Assembly (NCBI GenBank): GCA_030522415.1
Contig: CM060107.1
Location: 27,928,571-27,992,570, forward strand
Direction: 5' to 3'
DNA from: Channallabes apus
Taxonomy: Eukaryota > Chordata > Actinopteri > Siluriformes > Clariidae
Length of the DNA: 64,000 nucleotides
Both the position numbers and the translations under genes were made by a program. The notes below the pieces were generated by a model. The model saw only the letters and a list, made by a program, of their open reading frames with translations. It was not told the origin of the DNA and did no database searches. The number at the start of each line of letters is the position of its first letter. The stretch's first letter is position 1. Positions 36,031 through 48,793 of this stretch are shown here, piece by piece.

Positions 36031-38624
36031 CTAATTCTAACTTCAGTCAGGGTAGCCTTGTAATTAAGACTCTTGTTTTAATTTTTAATGAAGTTTATGT
36101 TATATCAATCCTGACAGTAATAAGGGGGACATGGAAACAAAAAGGCTGCTAATAATTAAATTCACAAACCAGTTCTAGGGATAATAATTCCTGAGGAGGA
36201 ATTACATGACTAATTATTAATTAAATATTCATACTGTTGCATGGGCTGGCTCACTTAACTGCTTGTCTGGTTGCCAGGACTGCTGAGATGCAAAATCCTT
36301 TCTTTATCGCCACCTTGACTGGGTCTTGGTATCTTTTTTTCTGTGCATGATTAATCATGTTGACACCTAAAATAAAATGCTTTTTCCTGACCTCATTTAT
36401 TGAGCTGTATTATCAGAGTTGGTTTAGCTCCTGTAGAGATTCATTAAGGAGATTTAAATACATACACACGGTAATGTTCGAATGCCTCAAATACGATTCC
36501 ATTGTATATTATAGCTAAGTGATGTCGTAAGCTGATTTAAATTAACAGTAGAATGGATTTCAAAATTTGCAGTATTACTGGTTTTATTTTCACCTCATTA
36601 TGTTTAAAGCTCTTTTAATTGATTATGAACTACAATAGGGGGAAAATGCACCCTAAACATGTACATCTGATCCATACACGTGAATACAGTTCCATTAGCG
36701 CAGTTTGTTTTTGAATCGCCAACATTATTTTCTTGATGTATTTCCAAAGCCATGAATCATATTCAATTCTGTACTCTTACCCAAGCTCAGTTGGTTGCTG
36801 TTGTGAGGCAACGAATATCACTGCATGCACTTGCTGCACATGATTTAATGCTGTTAATTTAATGCTCTAGATATTTTTTCCTTTCAATTGCAACAATTCC
36901 TGGACGATTTTATAAAATGTTTGAATCACGATAATACTACACAAATTGTTTACATTTATTCTAAGACACTCAAACTAGTATTTAGAATTGTGTTCAAAGC
37001 AAATCTTGGTTTGATTAGAAACCAAATATTTCTATGTAAATTATATGAACGGTGAGTTTCATTCCAGTGTACAATCTTTCAGATGCTAATTTTGCTAAAT
37101 ATTAATACCATACAAAGCCTAAATGTCGCGAAGTCTAATATTTAAAAAAAAAATAGCTGTTTGCTTGCTATTTGTTTGAAATAAGTCATTGTTTAAGCAT
37201 GTTTTTTTTTTTTTGTTTTTTTTGGACTTGCCGCATCTAATCTGTCTCATTTTCCCATCATTATGGATCACAAAGAGCCCCAATCTTTGGTCCCAGTTGA
37301 GCTTTAAAGACAAAGTCAGGTTTCCACAATTAAACTGGAGTGTGTCTAATTAGGCTTGGCTTATCAAACACATCTGTGTCAGCCAAAGCATTAGTGCCAG
37401 TCTCAGCACATACTAGTACACAGTAATGGTGCTTAGCTAATTGCTACATGAAGGAGGTCTGATTCCTACCTTCCCCCACCCCTAGTATTTATTTTTTTAT
37501 TTATTTTATTTTTTGTAATGCCAATCCATTTCTTTTGACTCACATTATACCAAGTGTGTGATTCTGAATAGTGGTGTTTTATTTTAGGAGCTTTGCTCTG
37601 TTCCCCCCATTTTTAGAATCTTTACAAAGCAAGCATTATAAATTGCTAATTGTTGTGATATCTATATAACTTCCACATTGTGCTTTTGTCCATACTAATC
37701 ATGCCCTTGAAATTCATCAGACCAACGTACTCCAAATAGCGTCTCGCTATAACGTGGTTCTAACCAAATGTTATTTGGCCTCTATCTGCACCTGCTGTAA
37801 CAAAACTATAAAAATTAGATCACGGGTCCCATAGAGCTTTCTGAGTGCATGGTGTTCCAAGTTATTTTTTACACTGCTAACTTCTCATGTTTATTATTAG
37901 TGTTATATTGCTATAACCTCTTTTTATTATTCGGTAAGAAAATCATTTATTAGTTCATAACAATGAGGATGTGGCTTTTATTATACCATAATGTGTACCA
38001 TCATATTACATGCATATACTATATAGAATATACTATAATAAAGACATCAAATCATATTTTCTCACAGAAATTGCAATGTGGGCTTTTAGCTTACAGTATA
38101 TTACCATATTACGTGGTTTAACACTTTGCTGTCTATAATGTGCAGCATTTAGTCACGTAGTTCCCCCTTTTTCCTATGCATGCTCTTATAATACTGAATC
38201 TTTTTAGGATCATTAAATTACTAATAGATCAGTCAGTGATTATAATGTTAAAATGAATACTCTGTAATTTGTGCTGTGGATTAGTGAGCTGCCACTCATC
38301 AGTCTTCACAGATCCTAGAACACAGTAATGAAGCAAAGCCCTTGTGACTCAATTTAACACTGCCAGGCTTTGTCACATTACAGTAATCATTTCAGTAACT
38401 GGATAATTTCCACTGCACCCCCAAAAGGGGACTCACGTTTTTTTGTAATCAGTGTTCATTTGGTTAATAACCGGTTTAATTGACTTAATTGGACCAATTT
38501 GCAAAACAGTTAAAAGCATAGTTAAATCCTGATGTGTGAATGCTGTGGCTGCTGTGATGTCTTTTTGCGGTCTGAACAACTGCTAGGCTTAATTCTGATA
38601 TGGGATTTATGGCATCCAAATGTT

Positions 38625-38651
38625 GCGCGCACACACACACACACACACACA
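38625..38651. repeat. (CA)n microsatellite
   Basis: A GCGCGCACAC start and about 11 CA units, an alternating purine-pyrimidine tract. Confidence 0.93.
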
Positions 38652-40639
38652 TGTTTCACAGCGTTTTCCTTAAATGTGCATAGACATTCTTCATTGTCCT
38701 GATTTCCCCTGCATAAATAAAGTTTTCTGACAAATTGATCAACCACCATATTTCTACAGGTGAACTCAGTCCTCTGCTTCCTCCCACTACCCATTACTTG
38801 TCTGTTTCCAGGGTAACAGGTTTTTGAAAGTCAATTATTTGGGCTCATAATGGTTTTTGTCCCGACAGGGGAATTAGACATTTCCCTAACTATTGGAGTT
38901 AGGCCCTTAAAGGCGCAGTGGGCCACAAGTCAGACAGAGACACGGGTATTTTCTACTATCCAGTGGCACTTGACATTTTGTCAGATCTGCGTGCTCTGGT
39001 TTTCAGTCTATAACCCCATGAGAATGTTCTGCTGCTACCTGGCCGCTCTGACATCTCTAAGGATATTGTAGTGCAAATGGTATTAAATTCTACTTCGTAT
39101 AAATTTAGAACTTTATTAGAAGCAGATTAGTCACAAGATCCAAAAGGTGTGCTGCTGTGCTCAGATAAGAGATTACAATCTGATAATATAATGTCTTTCT
39201 CAGGAGTTATTGGACTGGATGTTGAATTGTTTGTTCCATGTAAATAATTATGCCCTTTTTCACAGTCCATATTAAAAGTCATTGAACAGTCCAAATAGTG
39301 AAATAAGCACTAATGTATACAGTATATGATACTTTTACTGACTCACATAAAGCTACAGTGTTTATGTGAATGAATTCAGTATTCAGTATTCATTGCTGAC
39401 TAGGTCTATGACTTGTGCACATATTTTCTTTTTAGCACTGTTGATATTTTTGTGATCCATTTCATGTATACTGTTTTAAATTGGAATATAAAATGGCAAA
39501 TAGAATTCTGACGTTAATTTCCAATCATTGAGCCAAAGAGATTTGCACCCTCTCGTTACAGTTACACTAGGCAATTTAGAAACTCGTAGTCGACGGTTTC
39601 ATTTCGTGTGTAGCAATTAGACGAATAGACCGTACATCATTATTATATTTAAAGGGGGAGTAAATCCATTGAACCATAACCTGTGCTTGTATCACACATA
39701 AACCATAAATAGAAGATGTTCTGACCTTTAAGATTGCCCATTCAAATTGTAGTTGTTCAGTGCCATTTTCATCTGTTCTTGTTATTGGGGCTCTGGCACA
39801 CAGCCTTAAATTTTCTCTCCACAGAACTACATGAACATGAAGATGCTTAATACTTTTTATGCATGTAGTGTTATCCATGTTTTGTACATGATTACACAAG
39901 ATGTTTTTATGAAACTGCAAATGAGCCAAGAGTGTATAAGAGATCTTTCAGAATCTATCTATACAAACTAATGTCTAGCGTATTTTGTCATTTTTCAATG
40001 ACTGTTTATTTCAGGCAAAATTCAATGAAAGTGTAATTTGTGGATGTTTTTTTATTTTATTTTTTATTTGTCCTGGTCAAGGAGAATTTACCAAGGGGTT
40101 GGATCTCTGGGTGGGGTGGCACAATATAGGGTTGGGGGAGGAAACCTCTTATTTAATTAATTGGGCATGCACAAAGTGGTTGACCTGATCAATTCATTTA
40201 ATTGTGTTCAGGATGGAACAATGAGTGAGTAATTAATTAAAGCTATGGTGCAATACAGAGGCTAGTTTATACTGTTTTTATTTTTATAAGAAGTTTACAC
40301 TCCCTGTCTCAGTGCTCTAAATTATATTTTTCCCAGGTGAGGTCATTGAGGGAGAGCACTTCATGAAGCGGTTTCCCAATTTAAAAAAACATTTAAAAAA
40401 AAAACTGCTTTTATAAGAGATGCATACATTAAAGATCTTTTTTATGTCAGGATATAAGAGGCATGAGAGACATCTAGGATGATTAAACAGGATGATGATA
40501 CCTTTAGTATATGGCATTCACTATTGGTATTCATTAACAGAAGCTTGATTACAGCTAAGTCACAAATGAAGGTAGTTTCCATCGTATATAAAGGTTTATA
40601 AAAGTGAACAAATCCAAAAACAAACAAAGCATACACAAC

Positions 40640-41000
40640 TTAGTTTAATGAGCCAGCGTACCTCCCTGGTTTTTGACTAAGTCTGGATTAATAAGACCTT
40701 TCTGCCTTCCTCATCGCACACCTCGTTATTGGCCCGTGCTCTCTTGTCTCCTTATTAAACAAATGAATTAGTGCTTGCAAAAGTGTCATGGATATTACCT
40801 TGCAGCAGGAGGCATGCAGATCTGGTCAACTCATAAGGACCAGAGGAAAGCCTTGTCATGCTTAGTTGACTGTTTGTATGGTCTTATTAACGGCCTCATG
40901 ATTTACTGGGAGGCCCTTAATTTCACTCTACTGTGGAAATGCTGTTAATTCAGAGCTATGTAAATCAAAGCCAATTAAAGTATTTGAATGTCTATGACAG
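40640..41000. promoter_or_regulatory. Candidate conserved non-coding block
   Basis: Mixed-composition unique sequence with GAATTAGTGC, CTTATTAACGGCC, GATTTACTGGGAGG and CAAAGCCAATTAAAG words and no coding frame. Candidate only. Confidence 0.28.
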
Positions 41001-41996
41001 GCCCTAACAGCTTAAAGGGATACTCACTCATAAACATAGACAGCAGTAGACAGGGAAATAAGTGTATAGGCCTGTTTTAGTGCTGTATCTATTACAAAAG
41101 TTTCACAATGTCATAATGTACAAAAACACCATTATCATAACTCTAATTGTGCACTGACTTTGACACAGCTCATGTGTTATAAGAAGTCAGTTTAATAGAC
41201 ACTCCAGTAAAACAGTCAGTCTGCGTAAACACGCCTGAAACCTTGTTAGCTAAGTGTGATTTCCTCACACATTATATGTTGGGCTTGCATAGCTACACGC
41301 CAGATGTAATGGGCAAAAGCCTAGTCAGTTGAATTTGTAATCAGATAATACGGGTCAACATATGTTTCCACTGCTGGAGAATTGGACTAGAAGTCTTTAA
41401 AATGGTCACCAAACTTAGAAATGAAAAAAATCCTAAGTAGTAAACACTTTGGTGCTAGTGTGTGCCAAATGCCTGTGATCTTTATAAGGAAAGAGTGGCG
41501 TCCTGGTAAAGTAGGTTGTCCCCAGATACAAAATAAAGTCTGGTCCCAGTTGGCTAAGTGGTCCTCTTCATTATCAAGGTCTCAATAACACACAAGCCTT
41601 AAATATCCACTGTACCATTGCTACTCCTGAAAAGGTTTGTCACCAAATGAGACCATACTATTTCCTAAAGTGCCTAAAAAAGAATGCGGCATTAAAAGAG
41701 TCCTACATTGATTTGGCCCAAAGTGGTAATAAGACAATTTTAAGGAAATGTGTCATTGACTTAAGAAATAATTGCCCTTGTACAGATTGGTCAAAGATAC
41801 ACTAAGATTAGTGATTGTAATCTTAGCATAGGTCTCAAGCAAAGTGATGTTTGCCAAAGGTTTTATGAAATGAAGGAAATTGTTTTTACGCTGATAAAAA
41901 TCTTTGGCACACAATTGTACCATAGATGTGTAATGAGGGATAAAAATTTGTGTTTGTTGTGGAAGACAAATTTAATTTGAGATTTTGTGTTTGCAC

Positions 41997-42064
41997 ATTA
42001 GCGCATGTGTGCGTGTTTGTGCGCATGCATGTGCGAGCGTGTGTGTGTGCACGCATGTGTGCTC
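41997..42064. repeat. Alternating purine-pyrimidine (GT/GC) tract, Z-DNA prone
   Basis: GCGCATGTGTGCGTGTTTGT continues through GCGCATGCATGTGCG to GTGTGTGTGTGCACGCATGT, an almost uninterrupted alternation of about 65 bases with CpG content. Confidence 0.85.
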
Positions 42065-43579
42065 CAGAGTTGAAAGCACACTGGCTGTCTTCTGTGAGTG
42101 TCAGTATGCTATTCATTAGACCACCTCCTCTTTTACACTACATCCATTATTATCCATTTCAAAGGCCACTTTCATAGTTTTATTCTCTATGAAATAGACC
42201 AAGATCTAATAATCCACTCTAATTCATACATTTTTCAAACAATATCTTCTTTTATCCTTTTTTATGTTTTGTTTTAAAAGAATAAGAATATTTTATCACA
42301 AAGATGACTCATTGCATGGATTTTAATCAGCTCACATAATTATTCACTAGCACATCTCCATACAGGATTTGAATGTTTTTCAGTCTATTAGCTGCAGTGT
42401 CATATGATGAGCTTTGTGCTAACTTTGAACAGCAGAATTAGTGCTGTCAGTGTCCATGATCTTACCTCTATACTGTATGCTGTAGAACTGCCTTTTGCAC
42501 AACCAGTTTTGAAGCTTCTTTTATTATGCCAGATGTTCCTAGTTAGATGAGCTAGTTTTCAGGGAAATGCTTTCAGTCAGCAGTGTGAGCAAAGATAATT
42601 CTTTTTCAGAAGGTGATCAGTGATCATCCATCACCAAACCTAAGGAGAGCACCATGACTGCAATGAATTATGCAGGGGGCCAGGGCCTGGAGGTCCCCTT
42701 GTTCCTAGTCACACTTGATAGCCCAAACCCTGAACCCAGGTGAAGCACTCATCAGTCCTGCTGTTCCTCTCCATATGGACTCACTCAGCTGAGAAGATTC
42801 GACCCATGTTAGCAGCTTCTTTTAGCAAACACAACACACATGCAATCAGTTATCAATTTACACAAATGTTCATAGACATGTGTCGTTCAGTCTTACACTG
42901 ATGCCCAGCTGTGCAACAATCTGTATCTACTCTATTATGCTGTGCCAGATGTGCTGGCTTGTCACATACTGTCTTTCCATTTCAATTTGACACTTGTTAC
43001 ACTTACATAAAAATTTAATTAATAATTGTATCTTTCTAAATATCTGTCTTACCAGCATCCACAAAATATTAGTTATGGAACTTTCCATGGTACTGAATCT
43101 CGTCCTATTTAATTTTTTATACTATGCATGATGCTTCCTGGTGCTGTATAAATACACTGTCAATTATATTAATCCAGGCACATATGTTGAAACGAAAATG
43201 ATTTGTTTCTAGTGCAGGGTATTGAAGTGTATTGCATTTATTAATGGTTCGGTCACTGCTTTTAAAATCAGTTGGTTTTCCTTCCCCAATGTACCACACA
43301 GTTGCTGCTCCCACCTGACGGCCAAAGAAAGTAACTGCTGCTTACAGAACAAAAACACCGAAAACAGCTGTACTACAGCTTTTCCGGCGTTAAATTGGTA
43401 TATTTGCCATCGTGCTACACTATAAATAAATTCACCTAAAAGGGAAAAACTTGGGGAAAGTTTTTATTACCTGTTTTTTTTTCAATATAATTTGTCACAA
43501 AGAACACTGTGTAAATTGTAAAACATTTCAGTATACAGACGACATTTTTATTTATTTGTTCCTTTTGATGCAGTTTTTG

Positions 43580-43935
43580 GACCAAAAATGTGGTTAAGAC
43601 AAATGAGTCTTGACCTGGCTTTTTATAAACCCCTCTTGATGCCCCACCATCCCACCCCATGCTCAACTGAGACGCACTTTACACCTGATGTGCTGTATAA
43701 TGAATGTCTAATTCGTGTAATTAGTCAATTAAGTATAATCCCAGCATATGTTGGCCATGCCCTGGAGGCACTGTTCTCTCAGGTATTTCGTTTGATGTCG
43801 CCGAGAAGCAACTAATTAATTTTACATGCATGCTAATATGGGAGTCGCTATATGGGCCAGCCCTCGTGTTTATCCTGCTAACCTTTGTGGGAAATGAACT
43901 GCGTCCCACCTAAAGCACAACGGCCAAAGCGACTG
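43580..43935. promoter_or_regulatory. Candidate homeodomain-rich regulatory block
   Basis: Contains GTGTAATTAGTCAATTAAGT and, about 90 bases on, AACTAATTAATTTTACATGC, beside GC-richer unique sequence (GTCGCCGAGAAGC, GGGAGTCGCTATATGGGCC). About 5 kb upstream of foxb1. Conservation is untested. Confidence 0.35.
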
Positions 43936-44284
43936 GCTTCTAGAAGTGTTACCTGTTTGTTTTTAATAATTTAAAATTTGCTTTTGTTTTATATTTAGCT
44001 TGGGTAGGACTGGGTAGGAGCATAATAATCTGCAGAATAAGCCCCCCTCTCAATCTGATAATTAATTGACATTTTTCTGAATATTCATACATTTCCTTAC
44101 AAATTATGCGTGTAATTGCGATGTAAACCATCGCAGCGGAGGAGAAATCGCCGCAGCACTTTAAGAAGAAAAGCTAAGATAAATAGTTTGTAGGCTGGAA
44201 ACAAATCCACAATAACTGGGTTTAGAACTTCATCTTGCAGCAGTTTACAGTAAACAAACAAACAAATTAACCTTCCGGCGACGC

Positions 44285-44315
44285 ATAATAATAATAATAA
44301 TAATAATAATAATAG
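44285..44315. repeat. (ATA)n microsatellite
   Basis: About ten AAT units. The reverse frame gives a poly-Leu artefact. Confidence 0.96.
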
Positions 44316-45419
44316 AAGAGGAAGATAATTAATCTGTGGGATGTAAACGGTTAAACATTTAAAGCTGTATATGTGTGATGTCATCTCCATATGCGTGGCA
44401 TAGCCAACTTCGCTTCAACATAGCTGGAAAACAATACTGTATTTAACAATTTTAAAAACTTTGACACTTTGAAGTAAAAACATTTTTTTTGTTAGAGGTA
44501 CACTTTATTCTGCTTCACTTAATCGGTTGCATATTTGTAAAGTGGGAAATGGTGTTATTATTAAAGTGGGACAGAATATTAAGGAGTATTGCCATATGAA
44601 AATTTGCCTTGACTTTTGACCATTTTATTTGACTTTGTCCTTAGTCCATATATTGTGTAAATTGTTCATTTTGACATTTATTAAATAAAGTATACTTAAA
44701 TAAAATGTATATATTGCATACTTGTCAAGAATTTTTTTTTTCATACCTAGAAAAGAGCTTGTCATAACCCACTCAACTAGCAATTTCCACATTTCTCTGC
44801 AATTAAAGGAATTCCTGGGAGGCTAGCATTGCAGAAGTGAAGCAGGCAGTCAGGTGTGGGTCCTGCGTACTGAAAAAAAACTTTCCACAGCAATCCACAA
44901 TGGAATCCAAGCACTAGGGGATCGCTGGGATAAGTGCATTAGTATAGCAGGGGATTATACAGAGGTGTTTACTCTGATATGTGTTTTGTTATTTTGTATA
45001 ATTAAAATTTTATTTTGTATCTGTTAATCTGCATAGTCAGACGTCCTGAATTAACCTGAACACCTGAACATCCCTAGTTTTTTGTATTATATACACATTT
45101 TTCTCAGTTTACATATATTTTTAGAGACCAAAAACAAAACAAAGAGAAAAACAAAAAACAACTTTGACAGTATCCTCTGAACAGCTTTAATGTTTGGTAA
45201 ATAGAGGTATGAAGAGGCAATGTTTCATCACTGTAGGTATTTTTCAGTGTAATATTTTACACAATAAGAATAATTAGCAACATGAAAAATCTACTATTTT
45301 AAATTAAGAAATTTATATTTTACTTTTCTTTTTAAAATGTCTTTAAATAAAAACCTTTTAAGTCTTGGAAAGTTTTGAGGCTGTTTTAATGCTTTGTAAT
45401 TAGTTGTTCCGTTTCTCTG

Positions 45420-45735
45420 TGCAGAGCTCTCCTTGTCGGATCCCTGATCAATAGCCGTCCACTCCTCTGTCCTCGGGCATATGGGTGGTACAGCACATCA
45501 ATGGTATGCCATCTGACGAGATTGTTTTGCTATCATTCGCCACATTACAGATCGACTGTGCTCGGTCCTCTTTGAGCAGCATTTGTTTGGCATTGTGCTG
45601 GCTTAGTGGCCATGGAGGGCAGACGTGTGAAAGTGGCTGTTTGATTCCCCTTTTCATCCCCGTGACCTTAAGCTTTTGTGTCCCGTCGCCCTGGGAATGT
45701 TACGCCTCACTACTCGACTTTGAGATGGTTGCAGA
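45420..45735. promoter_or_regulatory. Candidate foxb1 upstream regulatory block
   Basis: This roughly 50% GC block stands out from about 1 kb of very AT-rich sequence before it and from T-runs after it (45749-45773). It shows no low-complexity or transposon signature. The overlapping open frame on the plus strand (45485-45946) runs through the T-rich stretch as poly-Phe and looks fortuitous. Its position 3 kb upstream of foxb1 makes an enhancer or an upstream non-coding exon possible. Confidence 0.3.
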
Positions 45736-46154
45736 GAGCGCCTTTGTTTTTTTTTTTCTTCCTTTTTTTTTTGGACGCACACAAAATTGTTATGGCCTAC
45801 CCGCAACACCTTCACACACCCCCGCTGTAAAAGCTAGGCTACTTAAGGCTGGAGTCCCGGTTCACAAGTGCAGCGCAATTTGGCTTAGCGCGGCTTTTGT
45901 TCAGCGCGTACAAATGACCAAACTCACGCACGCATTGTACAGTTGATCTACTGCTGTTACCCCGATTCTCAAGTCCTGGGATGACGAAGAAGTGGAGAAT
46001 TAGAGTGAGAAGGAGGATGGAATTTTCAGGGTTCAAACAAAGAATATCAGTACATTACAAAAAAAAAAATAACACCAAATACAAATGAAAAAATGCCACT
46101 AATTGCGCAGATATATTTTTTATTAATTTAATTTATAATGGCAAAACTTTTTGT

Positions 46155-46345
46155 ATGATGCTTTGAAAAGTCTATAAATATTACTGCATAAACTGCATTA
46201 TTTTACTGAAATGGCACAATGTTTTGAAAAGTCTATAAATATTACTGCAAAAACTGCATTATATTACTGACATGGCACAATGTTTTGAAAAGTCTATAAA
46301 TAATAATAAACTTCATTATATTATTGAAATGGCACAATCCAATGT
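46155..46345. repeat. 61-bp tandem repeat, about three copies, upstream of foxb1
   Basis: The phrase TTTTGAAAAGTCTATAAATA recurs at a 61-base period (anchor G at 46165, 46226 and 46287). Each unit ends in a version of ATTACTGAAATGGCACAATG. Copies 1 and 2 are nearly identical. Copy 3 has lost a few bases and runs into an extra CACAATCCAATG. Each unit carries a TATA-like CTATAAATA word. The array sits about 2.5 kb upstream of the foxb1 start. No function is claimed. Confidence 0.85.
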
Positions 46346-46404
46346 TTTATATATATTTGCAGGAGACAAAATTATAAGGCTGGTGTGAAGTGGTGAGTTG
46401 GCAG

Positions 46405-47160
46405 GTTTATTAAAGAATACTTGCTGTGTCACAAAAGCCTTGTTTGGTTTGATCGACGTCGCCGGGACTGCTTGGAAGACTTCTTACGGAAAGAAAAGCC
46501 TGGAAAATCGGTCTCCCTTGGCCATTTACTGTCAATACACAAACAGGGGAATGACACGTTAAAAGAGTTAGTTCATGAAGAAGAGAGAAAGAAATAGTGA
46601 CATGTAAAAAGCGCCGTGCTAAAGTCGCAGCGTGGAGCTGACTTCCTATCCCGGAAAGTGGATAGTGGTGCTGACACGGAGATTGTGTGGCAACCCAGGA
46701 AACTATACGACTTTCCCCTGCTTTCACCCTGTTTTGTAAATATTAACTGCCTGCTCATTTTTTCTCAAGGGTTTTCTTGTTTCGACTCCCCCGTCACCAT
46801 TTGCAAACTGCTACTGCTTCGAAGAAAAAAAAATCAGAATAAACCTTGTATTTTTGTCCGCAATCACTTGGGTGACCGATTCTGTTCGGGATCTGTCAGA
46901 GAGCTGAAGGGTCGCATTGTGGATTTATGGAAGAAAATTTGCATAAATTATGAGCAAATCCGCGAGCGCGTGTGTGGTCCCCCGTATAGCAAATCCACCA
47001 AGCGGAAAGGTGGCCCTTGGTGAGCTCTGAAAAATAAAGCTTGAATGGCCATTGCTCAAAATAGGCTTCCATTTGGTTTTCGCATTCACATAATTGACTT
47101 ATGGATATTTTATACAGTTTTCGCAACGCCACCCTAAAGGCTTTATTTGCATTTCTGAAG
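46405..47160. promoter_or_regulatory. Candidate upstream regulatory block with octamer-type word
   Basis: Mixed-composition, non-repetitive sequence 1.6-2.4 kb upstream of foxb1. Around 46937-46959 an ATTTGCAT octamer is followed after a short gap by an inverted partner (GAGCAAAT), giving an imperfect palindrome suited to POU or homeodomain factors. Open frames here lack recognisable domains. No transposon ends were seen. Confidence 0.3.
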
Positions 47161-48240
47161 TACTTTTCAATTTGTTTTAAACAAATACAAAAGACTGCCT
47201 GGCATCATGAAGTTTCGTTTCAATGAGGGTTTTGTGTTTATTTTGTATAGCTGTTTGTGCATTTGCGCACCATTGCTAATCCCGCATTTTAAATCGAAGG
47301 CAACTAAGCAAAAAAAATTTTTACATTAATTGCAAACTTTATTAGAGTATTTGAATAAGTTTACAAATAATATGCATTACATTTTGGAATTAGTTTTGTT
47401 TTACATAGAAAGCCGTTGGGCATTTAATTTTCCACTTTAATTTGCGGAGATAATGGAATTTATTGTGTGTTTATTATTGTTGATTTATGTGCTTTGGTTC
47501 TTTGTGTTTTCTGCTGTTCCGATACTTTGTCTCTTTACATTAATACTGGCGTTTCAATGTTATTTGAAGAGGTTCTCGAGTGCTCGTGCGTTGCGCTTAA
47601 TATTGTGGGACGTGCATGCGCATTTAAAATAGAAATAATGAGCCTCTATTATTTTACTATCGATAGGAAGATTAAGTATTTTAAACAGCACACATTTGCA
47701 ATTTTTGTTACATTAACCCGTTGATCTTAACCGCATTACCTTTTTACCAACTGTAAAAAAAAAGGCATCATGTGACTTTTTTTTTTTACAATACACATTT
47801 CAGGCATGTGCATGCGGTTGAAATGACGGTTATAAGATTAAGGTTATGTGGCTCATTCGGTAAATTAGAGACAAACAACAGATGCAAATGCAAACACACA
47901 GTATGTGCTCATGGTACAGATAGTGTCAGATTTGTTTGTCAGTGCAATCGACATTATCGTAGAGTCGTAACAAAGCGCAAAGGAAAAGTCATGCGAGCTC
48001 TGTAGTGACAGAAAACCGAAAAGTAGCCGTAACAATACAATGCAAACTGAGAACTAGTGCCAGCCAATTTCCATGTCAAACATCCCATTGCTTAGTAGCT
48101 CCATTTGTACGCGTGAATTGCAGACCAAGCACCCTGCGAAGCCCACAGAAAGGTTAGCGCATACCTTCACACACTGTTACTGGGTGCCATCGCGGTTCAA
48201 TTCCGGTTTGCCGAGCCTTTTCACCCCCTTTGCTCTGTCT
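47161..48240. other. Intergenic sequence upstream of foxb1, no feature recognised
   Basis: AT-rich, non-repetitive sequence with short A and T runs and scattered TAAT words. I see no gene, transposon end or long repeat. Confidence 0.5.
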
Positions 48241-48793
48241 TCAAATGGAAATGATTCCTATTGGCCCAAGGTGTCCGTGTAAATAGGTGTAAATGAAACC
48301 AGATTATGCCTCTCTCCTACCCACTCCCCCTCCTCCTCCCAAGGCGATTGTCATGTGATAGCAAAGAAGTGGCACATTAATGAAGCGCCGCTCCGGGGGT
48401 CTTTTCTGCTCATGTCACCACATAAAACTATCAGATGGTTCGAGGAAGGCCATGGAGGCAGGCACTTAGCTCACCTTATCAAGCAGAAAGAGAGGGTATT
48501 TCGTCTATTCGTCTGACTCGGCGAGAGGAAGCTGCTCGCCTTTTGCTTAAAGGCTGAAGCTTATCTACAACTCGTCCAAAGGGGCAGACTTGTTTTTTAC
48601 ACGAGCGGACGCAGCGCAGCCTCAAATCAACAGCGAATGCTGCAGCAACGGACAACTTTCAGCGCTCTGAAACTTGGACACACCACAGCCGGTAAACCGC
48701 TTGTTTCTGTTATTTTCACCCCATTTTCTCTCGCTTTGAGAGTTAATTTAGACACTTAGGCCGAATTAATTCGCTCTTTTAAAAAGCAAGAGG
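48241..48793 (+). promoter_or_regulatory. foxb1 proximal promoter and 5' UTR (candidate)
   Basis: This GC-richer block lies directly upstream of the foxb1 start. It has an inverted CCAAT word (ATTGG near 48260), two tandem GTGTAAAT words (48277-48294) resembling forkhead sites, and a TATA-like CATAAAACT at 48421-48429. If that TATA is used, the transcript would start near 48450 and carry about 340 bases of 5' UTR. A GT at 48692 after ACAGCCG and an AG near 48750 could mark a very short 5' UTR intron, but this is weak. The assignment rests on position and motifs only. Confidence 0.45.

Larger units (their letters stand above)
33086..41996. other. Long gene desert, mostly unique AT-rich sequence
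   Basis: No protein domain was recognised in any frame; the longest frame (33593-33961) is AT-rich and unstructured. Candidate regulatory blocks lie at 35700-36240 and 40640-41000. A (CA)n run is at 38625-38651. Few recognisable transposons occur here, in contrast to the first 12 kb. Confidence 0.5.
42065..45419. other. Gene desert upstream of foxb1
   Basis: No gene was recognised. A candidate regulatory block lies at 43580-43935 and an ATA microsatellite at 44285-44315. 44400-45400 is very AT-rich. Confidence 0.5.

Noticed and set aside
40080..40160. GGTGGGGTGGCACAATATAG considered as another L2/SINE-like copy
   Set aside because: Only a short resemblance, without the other landmarks of the family.
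45485..45946. 153-residue plus-strand open frame upstream of foxb1
   Set aside because: Runs through two T-rich stretches as poly-Phe and has no domain or homologue I recognise. Kept only as a possible regulatory block.
46616..47023. 135-residue plus-strand open frame
   Set aside because: No recognised domain and includes an A run; composition fits non-coding DNA.
48692..48750. 59-base 5' UTR intron of foxb1
   Set aside because: Below usual teleost intron size, and the acceptor context is weak; noted but not annotated as a feature.
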